64,000 nucleotides of DNA from Strigamia acuminata (Eukaryota > Arthropoda > Chilopoda > Geophilomorpha > Linotaeniidae), in NCBI GenBank assembly GCA_949358305.1, contig OX442315.1, positions 12,860,427-12,924,426 on the forward strand, given 5' to 3'. The notes under the pieces were generated by a model, which searched no databases, was not told the DNA's origin, and was given only the letters and a program-made list of their open reading frames with translations. Positions 55,361 to 64,000 of this stretch are shown piece after piece; positions within the stretch are counted from its first letter, which is position 1; each line of letters starts with the position of its first letter. The position numbers were made by a program, and so were the translations under genes.

Positions 55361-58300
55361 TTATTCCGCCTGCGAACGCCAGTTTTTTGCCATGTTTTCA
55401 AATTTAGCGGTGAATTCCTTCATGATTCTCTCTTGTTCTTTAGCGAGCATTTTCAGCAATTCTTCTCGCTCTGCAGCTTTATCGTCGGCTTTTTGCTTTG
55501 CTCGTTCAGGACAATCCTGTCGCCAATGGCCGTCCTCCTGGCAGAAGTTGCAGGGACCGCTTTTTTCTCCTTCTCGGCTGACTGGTCTCTTCGTATACTC
55601 CTTGTAACAAGAAGACGAGATCAAATCTAAATAGTCTTCCGATCTTTCCCCAGCACTAGACGTCTGGGTTTGGTAAGCGTTCCCAGGAGGCGGTATCGGA
55701 TTTGTACTGTGATGATTCTTTTTTGACGGGAGTGGTTCTATACTTCCGTTCAGATAGTTTTGTGACTGGAGCAGCTTAGCGGAGTCTATGCTTCGCTCTT
55801 GGATTCTTTGTTGTCTGGCTACTCCCAGAGTCCGTTCTTCCTTTGTCAGAGCTTCGTTATACCGAGCGTTTGCTTCGGTGTGTTTCTTCTTGACAAACGA
55901 AAAAATGGCTGTAAAGCTGTCTCCCCTAGGGGCGTTCATGTCCCGTAAGACTTTCGTCGCGATTGGGTTCAGGCCCTGCTCGAAGAGAGCCTTTTGCGCG
56001 TGTTGATTAAATGGCTTGTCCATTTCTCGAAACATGCTATCCGCTCGCTGCACATATTCTCTCAGAGTTTCCCCGGGAGCTTGTTGCATGGAGCTTACTC
56101 TTTTCTGGATTTCTTGGCTCGTCTCGCCATATTGGTTGTGGAACTTTATAACAAAGTCCTCCCAACTTCGGGGCTGGACATTGTTATACCAGATTCTGGC
56201 TCGGTGTATGAGCATTTCCGGTACTCCGCGCGCGACCATCTCGTCGGGTTCCGCTCCCAGTCGGTTTATCGTCAGGGCGACCTCGTCGAGAAAGAAGTTT
56301 CCGGCATTCCATGATCCGTCAAACTTGGTTAGTCATAGAGTCGTCCATTTGATGTTGTTATCCTTGCGGGCGTACAACCATCGGTCTGCAGAATATCGTT
56401 TCAACAATCCCTCGCTCTGATCGTCCTCTTCGGTATCTTGGCTGTGACTTTGTTGGAATTTTCGGTCAACTACCTGAAGGAGTTCGTCTTTCATTGCTTG
56501 AAGTTTGTCGCTTAGCGAGTCAGTCTCACCAAGCAACGGCAACGATCGAGTGTTGTCGGAGGGAAGACTTGGAAAATGATTGCCATGTCTTGTAGATCCG
56601 ATTTGGTTTGGTTGGAACAGAGTCTGTCCTCGTAACCCCATAGGATTCGGGTTGTCCGTAAGGTCTTGCGCTACCGTTGAGTTATCGGGTTTCGTTTTTT
56701 CGGGAGCGGAGGTCTGACTCAATTGGGTTCCGGGCGGTATCAAGTTGTCTAGTCGAGTCCCCGTGGTTTTTCCGTCTACCTTTTTGATGAAGACATAGGC
56801 GTTTCTCCCAGCGTAGGCTTCGGCGGCGTGCTTCTTCTCGAGGTGGTTCTTAACCGCGTTGATCTCCTCGAGCGTTGGCATGGCTGATTTATTACGGCCC
56901 GCCTCGTTTTGTATTTGGTTCTTTTGATTTATACATCGAATCAGCTCGGAGTTGGAGTTGGGGTCACTTGGGTGCGTGTTACTGGTTTGGCCAGTTTTCA
57001 TCGCAAACGAATTCTTTAGTGCCCATGAATCGGCACCCTGATTATTTCGCCTATTTTGTATAAACGCCTCGTAAAGTTCCCCTTGAACCTCGTCCGATTC
57101 GTTTACTATACTGTCTAGTGCGGTAACTCGAATACTGTCGTGGGAGGCTAGCGAGTCGATGCTTTCGCTGTCCGAGGCTTGGTCGTCCTCTTTTTTGGTC
57201 GGTGGTCGAGTTGTCTCAACGCGTCGTCGTTTATCTTCACCGTTTGAGGAATTCTCCGCTGGTCGTTTATCCGTCTTTTGGTTAACAAGATCGATTATCC
57301 TGCTCAGTTCTTCATACGGGTCCTTATCCTGGTCGATCTCTATGCCGTGGGCGCACGCTGCTCGAGTCACTTCGATTGCTTTTGCGACCAGTTCTCTCGG
57401 GTCTGGGGTTCGTGGCGACTGGCTTCGGGAATTTCGATGGGAGTCGGATTGAGAGTGTCCGCTTGATCCGCTGCCCTGTGGCTGGGTTTGATGACCCTTT
57501 GCCATTTCTCGTTCTACGAGTCTTTGTTTCCTGAGCAATTCTCGGGTCAACTCTTGTTCTATTGCCATTTGTTTTTCTTGGCTCTCTTTAGCGGCGGCCA
57601 TTTGTTTTGCGTGGCGCTCTCGGGCAATTTCTTGCTCTACGTTGGCCATTTTCGCTTGATGTTCTTTTTCCAACTCGCGAAACATGGCAGCTTTTCGTTC
57701 CTTCAAGGCGTCTATTCAAAAATTTCACGTTCCATTTCGGCTCGTCTTTCTGCCACTTCTCGAGCTATTTCGCGTTCGAATGCGGCTCGCCTATCTGCCG
57801 CTTTTTCTCGCCTTGCCTGATTTGCTCTGGCCTGTTCGTGTAATATTGCGGTTTGCGTTGTGACCGCGCTATTGATGAGGGTCGTTTGGTCTCTTATGGA
57901 AGTCGACCGTGGCGAATTTGGTAATGAAACCGATGATATTGGTGAACGATGAAACGTTAATTGTTTCTGGGGCGTCAATTTTTTGCGCTGCCTGTTAGCC
58001 TGATCGATTTGGGCTGTTTTATCGTCTGCAGCTTTGTTAATACGATTTACTAATTTGTTTTGACGGTCGTTTTCATTATCCAGTTCGCTGTTGTTTGGGT
58101 CATCTGGATTGTTGAAACTATGGACAGGCGAGTCCTGTCCGTTTTCTTTGATCAGATTTTCATCGTCATCGAAATCTTCATCGTGGTCGCTTTGAATCGG
58201 TGATTTCCGTTCTTGGCTTTCGTCGTGTTCAAATTCATTTTCGTGAATTCGATCTTCCGGCGTCAAGAGTGGATCGTGGACCGTTCCATCCCGACGTTCA

Positions 58301-58377
58301 CGTTCTTGTCTTTGCACGTAACGTTTTTCACGATCGCTAGCGGCGGTCGCATAATTATTTGAATCTGATTTTGACAT
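55361..58377 (-). pseudogene. gag: Gag of element D, one frameshift and one stop
   Basis: ATG at 58377 (MSKSDSNNYATAAS). The N-terminal half is highly charged and probably coiled coil (EREIAREVAERRAEME). The frame ends at 57712 and continues in another frame from about 57706, a frameshift next to a T5 run. A TGA at 56333-56335 then interrupts the gag core: NIKW, stop, KFDGSW corresponds to NIRW...RFDGSW in element A. After it the frame continues to 55361 with WYNNVQPRSWEDF and a CCHC knuckle (CNFCQEDGHWRQDC). About 1000 codons in all, longer than the visible gag A. No pol follows the gag stop. Confidence 0.85.
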
Positions 58378-58452
58378 TTTTTGGTTCGATTCGGCTCAAA
58401 CGATTTCGATATCCCGGTATTTCTCAGTTTTGTCGGAAGGTTAGCAAAATCT

Positions 58453-58470
58453 ATCGCGGACAGGCCCCCA
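58453..58470 (-). other. Primer binding site of element D
   Basis: The minus strand reads TGGGGGCCTGTCCGCGAT, two bases after the 5' LTR. It resembles the complement of a tRNA-Pro 3' end (about 15 of 18 positions, from general knowledge of tRNA-Pro). Confidence 0.6.
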
Positions 58471-58472
58471 CG

Positions 58473-59265
58473 TGTCGTGATTCGACTTTGGTGGATGAGA
58501 AATACAAATAGTTGTCGGGACAAATAATGCACTTTATTAAACACTTACAAATGTTCCAATACAATTAATAGTTGAAGGATTGATGGTCTCGGATTCTGCT
58601 GCGAATACGAGTTGTTGCTGAAACAATCAGTCCTCAATTGTTCAGACTTACACGTGGCTTCTGTTGTCTGTTGTCTAGGGTTATATTTTTTACACTTCGC
58701 GAATCGAGCAAGTCTCAATTCGTTTAGCAGTCTGGATATAGTGGTCAGTTGAATCCAAACTGAATCCGTTTCGTGCGGAATACGTCCTGCGGAACACGTG
58801 GCGTACGTGATTTCTTCGGCGATCGATCGGCGATTTAGTCACGAAATTGTGTTCGGTTAACACGTGTTTCGTTGAACACGCGGGAATTCGCTTCGTGCGA
58901 ATTAAACGATTGATTCGTTCGGAATATTTATTCCAACGTGGATTGGCCACGTCAAATAAATGTGACTTGTTGTACAGTTGAATAATCAGCGGGCACCGGT
59001 CCTCGATCAATCCGTAAAACGGCCTGAAAGGTGAGGAAAGTGGTGCTCTTGCTGAAATCTGGTAACTGTAGTGTCATTTCCGGTCAAGCCTCGGTCTTAT
59101 ATACTGACCGGAAGTGACGTCATATGTAGATTATTCTGATTATTCAGATCCGCAGAAATGCGAGACTAGTCAATCTAGTCTATTTCTAGTAGCGCTCCTG
59201 GCAGTCGGATTCATCAACACGATAAATCTTATCAATTTATCTTCAGGTGATTCGGAATCACCACA
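58473..59265 (-). repeat. 5' LTR of element D
   Basis: 793 bp, partner of 54275-55067, followed by the second ACTG. Confidence 0.93.
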
Positions 59266-59269
59266 ACTG

Positions 59270-60222
59270 GCCTAGCAGGGAAGGAGGCAGCTGAGTGGTG
59301 TGGTGAGAGAAAGACGTTACTGAGAGAGCCGAAGGTGAGGACTTGTAGTATGAGGCAACGGTCCTAACCACAGCAGACAACTGCCGATTCTGCTCCTCTC
59401 ACCACTCACCACTGTGATGCTCAGTGGCAGATTGATATGACTGCTGCAGTACCATGAGTGGCTACATGGGTAGTACGGGTAAGTACGGCAGAGTGTTTGT
59501 CCGATATGATCGACCACGTCACCCATGGGGCTCATGCCCTGTGTGGGACGGGTCGGTTGTCAGTGTAGCGTGCTTAACAACACTGCCACACAGTGAGATA
59601 GGTGACCCAACCCCTAGACAACGATTAAAGGCCTAAACCCAACAATCTGAGTCCCTGTCTCGTTCTTACGAGAGAGATATGCTTCCCATCCATATTGCGC
59701 GGGTAAGACCATATCCAGTCAATGGTTAAACGAGAAAAAGAAAGCAATCCCATTGGAAACCTGTAATTCTTCTGCTTATTTTGATTTGATAAAATCAAAA
59801 CATAACTCTTTTGCCTTTTATTCAAATCGTAATATGAAATTGTTAATAAATATATTTAATCAACTTTATTTATTATAATTTACCAAACCGAAAACATTTT
59901 TATTACTAGTGTTATAAAAATAGAAATGACTTCTTAGCAAAGCCTACAGCTAAAATTAAAGCAGGTAAGACACAAAATAATCATTATAATTATTTTAAAC
60001 TGGGTTCAGTGTTAGAATTTTAAGACAAAGTTACGATCGTGAATGATTGCGATAGTAACAATATTAACAATTGAATCCAGCTTAGTTAACATCAAAATTT
60101 GCATAAGATTTTAGACAAACAAACGCCATACTCTTAATTAATGAAATACGAAAACAGAACTATCACAACACTCGATACATTCTTTGATTAAGGATGCACA
60201 CTAAAAAAATAACCGAGTGTTG
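59270..60222. other. No gene recognised
   Basis: Moderately GC-rich to about 59640, then AT-rich. A short plus-strand frame just after element D (LAGKEAAEWCGERKTLL) could be a retroelement fragment but has no partner. Nothing else is seen. Confidence 0.35.
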
Positions 60223-60790
60223 TGTTAATGTTTCGCTCCTTAATTATACTAGTAGATGGCGCTATATATTTAATCCCACGATTCATTTGCCGGTGCATTG
60301 CAAAGTACTGCAGAACCGAACGGAAGGACAAGCAGCCTACGTAAAAGGATAAAAACCGAGGCATCAATCGGAATCGGGACCGGAACAATGCTGACGAGAC
60401 GAAACATGGCAGCATGCGAGGGTTTTAAAGAGGGACAGTGGTTGGTAAACTTTTTGACCGAAATTGGAGTGGCAAAATTATGCAAAGCACCATTTCTAGT
60501 TCATAGTGATAACACATCAGCAATTGCACTAGCAAATGGAGTCGTTAATCGACACATTAAACTGAGATACTACTTAGTACTTTGTAAAAGATGCAATCGA
60601 AAAAGAAAAGTTTAGTTTAAAATTTACAGGAACGGATAGCATGTTGGCAGATTTTCTCACAAAGCCGCTGAGCCACGAGGAATTGCTGAAAAATGTAAAG
60701 AATTGGTTTAGTGGATGGTTTTTAGGCTAAATTTTAGATCAATGATTAATCGCAGGAAGGGGAATTGTTAATGTTTTGCTCCTTAATCAT
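60223..60790 (+). pseudogene. Copia relic: LTR starts and RNase H end
   Basis: TGTTAATGTTTCGCTCCTTA at 60223 and its copy at 60766, after a GGAAGGGGAA purine tract, mark the starts of two LTRs. Between them remains the end of Copia RNase H: PFLVHSDNTSAIALANG, then after a frameshift DSMLADFLTKPLSHEELL with a stop near 60730. Everything before RNase H is deleted, and the second LTR is cut by the 22-bp array. It is unrelated in detail to C1/C2. Confidence 0.75.
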
Positions 60791-60792
60791 AC

Positions 60793-61360
60793 GTTACACA
60801 TATTTTAACTGTACGTTACACATATTTTAACTGTACGTTACACATATTTTAACTGTACGTTACACATATTTTAACTGTACGTTACACATATTTTAACTGT
60901 ACGTTACACATATTTTAACTGTACGTTACACATATTTTAACTGTACGTTACACATATTTTAACTGTACGTTACACATATTTTAACTGTACGTTACACATA
61001 TTTTAACTGTACGTTACACATATTTTAACTGTACGTTACACATATTTTAACTGTACGTTACACATATTTTAACTGTACGTTACACATATTTTAACTGTAC
61101 GTTACACATATTTTAACTGTACGTTACACATATTTTAACTGTACGTTACACATATTTTAACTGTACGTTACACATATTTTAACTGTACGTTACACATATT
61201 TTAACTGTACGTTACACATATTTTAACTGTACGTTACACATATTTTAACTGTACGTTACACATATTTTAACTGTACGTTACACATATTTTAACTGTACGT
61301 TACACATATTTTAACTGTACGTTACACATATTTTAACTGTACGTTACACATATTTTAACT
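60793..61360. repeat. 22-bp minisatellite, about 26 units
   Basis: GTTACACATATTTTAACTGTAC repeated almost without variation over 568 bp. Much more uniform and longer than the block at 41112-41328, with the same right flank. Confidence 0.95.
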
Positions 61361-61521
61361 AAAGAAAGGATAGTTTCCAAATTTCTACGTATTAATCAAT
61401 AAACAAATAAATTCTCAAACACAACTATCAAATGTACAACTAATGATTTTATATGCAAGTAGTGCAGGGTGAGCCAGAGAGACCTGATGATTTCGAAAAT
61501 GTAATTACTCTGTAACTAACT
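61361..61521. repeat. Dispersed repeat attached to the 22-bp array, copy 2 (left part)
   Basis: Matches 41329-41483 closely; interrupted at AACT by the solo LTR and continued at 63113-63402. Confidence 0.75.
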
Positions 61522-63112
61522 TGTGACGGTTACACTGTCATGCACTTTGTTAGTATAGGACGGTTATTTCACCAATAGATGGCGCTGATACGTTTTAGCG
61601 GCAATTTCAAATTTCGACAATTTTTGAGTGAATAAAATATAAATTACTATTTATATTTTATTCCACTGCAACTTTAGACACTTTTAAATACTTTTGGATG
61701 TTTGAATACTAGTTGATTTATTTGTCACATAATTCTATTGAATTATGTACAAACTTTACACCTGGTGAAGTCACCCTTCATCACCCACTGTGAGTTGGAC
61801 TCCTTTTGGATTATAGTTAAAAGGACTTAATCCAAAATGTGTCTTGCGTATCCAGTTCCTGTAGTGGACCTAGTAGAAGACTATGTCCTGAGTATCCACT
61901 TCCTATGACCTAGGATTGGATGGATTTGGCTGCCCAGTGATCCCATTGGATCACTGAACAGCTATTCTCCTCACCGAGTATATATCCCCCTGCAAAACGG
62001 ATATAGCTCGCTCTTGTTCTGTTTTTGTTTGATACTGATATTACTTGAGCACATATTATACTTCTCTGCGTTCCGACAATCCGTTGTAGAAATACTTTGT
62101 ATTTAGTGTAAGTATCTAGAGTGGGTAGAAGACTCACAGACACACTGCCCGCCTCTTCATGCCAACATTCCGTTGTAGAAATGTAGTAACTAGAGTGGAG
62201 AGATTCACAGACACATTTAAGTGTAGTATCTAGAGTGGGATACAACCCACAGACGCACTCCCTCCAGCTTCATGCCAACATTCCGTTGTAGAATGCAGAA
62301 TCTAGAGTGGAGTAAAATTCACAGACGCATTGGTAATGTAGAATCTAGAGTGGAGTATTTATATTTCACAGACGCATTATCAGAGTGATCGACGCGGAGT
62401 AATTTCCCGGTTACTCTCCCGCCAGCCAGGACCGAGTGGAGTAATTTCCCGGCGATGGATAACCTTTCCTGCGAGATATTTCGATTCAATTCGTTATTGG
62501 TTTGGCGGAACATTTAAGTCTAACTTAGATGTTGATTGCACTCGGGGCAAAAAATAGCTCGGCGCTATTTTAATATATTTTGCTTATTTTCACAGTTTAA
62601 GTTAAGTTTGTGACTCTAAAATATCATGATTAATTCCATAGAATTAATATGACTATTTATTCTCACATTGTTACATCTCGCGGTAATTATTGATTACAAC
62701 AATTATCTGCGATGCGATGTGTGTGACGATACAGAAAAGTCAACCGCACCTCTCGGATATAACCCACCCAGCCTAACCATTTACACGCCTTTTAGAACCA
62801 AACCCCGGACCATTTAGGAGCCAAAGCCATTCATAGATGACATCTTTTACGTCACAGCAATAAGACCGTTACAAATTCTTATTGCATGACTGAAGCCTTC
62901 AAATGATATTATCTCAGGGCTTTTGCCAAATAACTGTATAGTTTAACTTCTCGTCATTTTAGCCACTTGTAGGCATAGTATTTATATAAGGTCCAAACCG
63001 GAATAAATGTTATATGTTTTGAGAAAACATCAGGTTTGCATATTTTACATTTTCACACGGATAGTTCACACTTTAGTTTAGCAATTGCTATCTCCAGAAG
63101 GTAATCGTCACA
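61522..63112. repeat. Solo Gypsy LTR (1591 bp)
   Basis: TGTGACGGTT...AATCGTCACA with AACT on both sides (61518-61521, 63113-63116). The uninterrupted site is present in copy 1 near 41475-41490 (GTAACTAACTAAAATTT). Its start resembles the LTR of element B (ATAGATGGCGCTG, GAATAAAATATAA). Five copies of CTAGAGTGG with CACAGACRCA lie at 62110-62390. Confidence 0.88.
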
Positions 63113-63402
63113 AACTAAAATTTTTATTTGAAACCATTACAGAGATTTTGAAATGCTATTTTTATGTCTGGAAAATTATATCACTCAGATGCCTTTCTTG
63201 AATGAATTGCAGTTTGCAAGTATTTTTGCTGCTCTTAGATCTGTGCAGATTGGATATATCGAAAGTGAGAAAATGGATCGAGCATGGCTAGAGATGTGCG
63301 GAAACCAGCCATGGTTTTGTGAATGTGAAGGTTAAGCTGACCTCATAAAGTGACACTAAATTTTCACTGCTCTTAGGTCTTTGACCCTGATCGATTTTTA
63401 CA
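63113..63402. repeat. Dispersed repeat copy 2 (right part)
   Basis: Continues the homology with 41480-41754, ending CTGATCGATTTTTACA. It differs by a 24-bp insertion after GTGCAG relative to copy 1. Confidence 0.7.
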
Positions 63403-63426
63403 CACGTTTACTTTGACAACTTTGAC

Positions 63427-63981
63427 AATAGAGAGTTTGCGGTTGCCAATTATTCCTTATAATTATGAGTTACAAGCTCATAATTATAAAAATGGACTTA
63501 TAACATAACGTAACTCCTCAACTTTTACACTATTTTGTAAAATAAGGGAGCCAATCAGATCGCTTAACACTATTTGAAGCTCCTCCCATATTGCAAATGG
63601 CGCTGATGGTGCTGACGGAAATTCAAAATGGCTGCCTCACCTGTTTCAACATTCAGCCTCAATCACAATTTCTTTCTGCCATCGAAGGATAGAAACAACT
63701 AAAATCATTCCAGGTAGGCAAATAAATAAACTGGAAGACAATTTTATGTCTGAAAAATGTCAAATTAGTAAAACTACAGACTTTCATTTTCTTTTGCATA
63801 TGGATTTGTTCTACCATTACATGCAAGAGATTTGTACTGTTCACATGGTATTTAAAAGTATGATTTATAAAATATAGTGGTTGTACTGCAAGTGCCTATT
63901 CCAAGAAGGAATTATAATTATGATTATGAGCTTGTAACTCATAATTATAAGGAACAATTGGCAACCGCAAACTCACTATTA
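63427..63981. mobile_element. Foldback miniature element
   Basis: Inverted arms of about 60 bp: AGTTTGCGGTTGCCAATTATTC at the left recurs in reverse complement at the right end. Inside each arm ATAATTATGAGTTACAAGCTC forms its own palindrome. No transposase frame occurs in the 430-bp middle; target duplication not determined. Confidence 0.7.
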
Positions 63982-64000
63982 TATTGCAAGAGAGTTATAA

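Larger units (their letters stand above)
54275..59265 (-). mobile_element. Gag-only LTR retrotransposon D (non-autonomous)
   Basis: Two 793-bp LTRs (54275-55067, 58473-59265) with only two differences noticed, flanked by ACTG at 54271-54274 and 59266-59269. Minus strand: primer site, interrupted gag, polypurine tract. No protease, RT or integrase is present in the 3.4-kb interior. Gag is of the same family as element A, and the polypurine tract/LTR junction (GGGACG|TGTGGTGA) is identical, so an A-like element may have supplied the enzymes. It sits in the BEL relic. Confidence 0.92.

Noticed and set aside
60793-61360. CRISPR array
   Set aside because: Units are contiguous 22-mers without spacers and the DNA is eukaryotic.

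Overview
The window reads as nuclear DNA of an invertebrate animal, most likely an arthropod. It holds intron-containing genes with GT/AG splice sites, a degenerin/ENaC channel gene of the style expanded in arthropods, and dense Ty3/Gypsy, Copia, BEL/Pao, Tc1, hAT and LINE-like elements. A springtail or similar lineage is possible, but the sequence does not settle the species. No bacterial features, rRNA, tRNA or CRISPR array were seen.

Positions 1-36013 are a stack of nested LTR retrotransposons. A Ty3/Gypsy element B (gag from 10896, pol to 17188, a third ORF, 3' LTR at 34268-36013) appears to carry a second Ty3/Gypsy element A in its gag (A occupies 1-10895, its 5' end lying outside). B also carries a Copia element C1 (18735-32503, minus strand) in its third ORF. 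C1 in turn carries a near-identical family member C2 (22662-29517) in its own ORF. LTR pairs and matching target-site duplications prove the C1 and C2 insertions (GATGG and TGTTG). Both Gypsy elements have a textbook -1 frameshift signal between gag and pol. Both also have a third ORF placed behind an intron of about 560-600 nt that shows no envelope features.

Positions 36014-38213 hold the 3' exons of a host gene ending in a fibronectin-III domain like that of ATF7IP/windei. B seems to end inside or next to one of its exons. Positions 38214-42691 are repeats: a hAT-like miniature element, a hairpin, a Tc1-family element with long inverted repeats, 20-bp and 22-bp minisatellites, and a 167-bp solo LTR-like insertion.

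Positions 42692-49597 (minus) hold the most interesting host gene: 11 exons whose phases all agree and which join into an 810-residue protein with two complete DEG/ENaC subunits in tandem. One exon carries the end of the first subunit and the start of the second, with no stop or methionine between. Its introns contain a deleted LINE and a 1.3-kb foldback transposon.

Positions 49619-64000 are again mobile-element territory: a second hAT miniature element, a decayed BEL/Pao element interrupted by a 1401-bp solo LTR, a recent gag-only LTR element D (54275-59265, 793-bp LTRs, ACTG duplication), a Copia relic, a 26-copy 22-bp array, a 1591-bp solo Gypsy LTR and a terminal foldback element.
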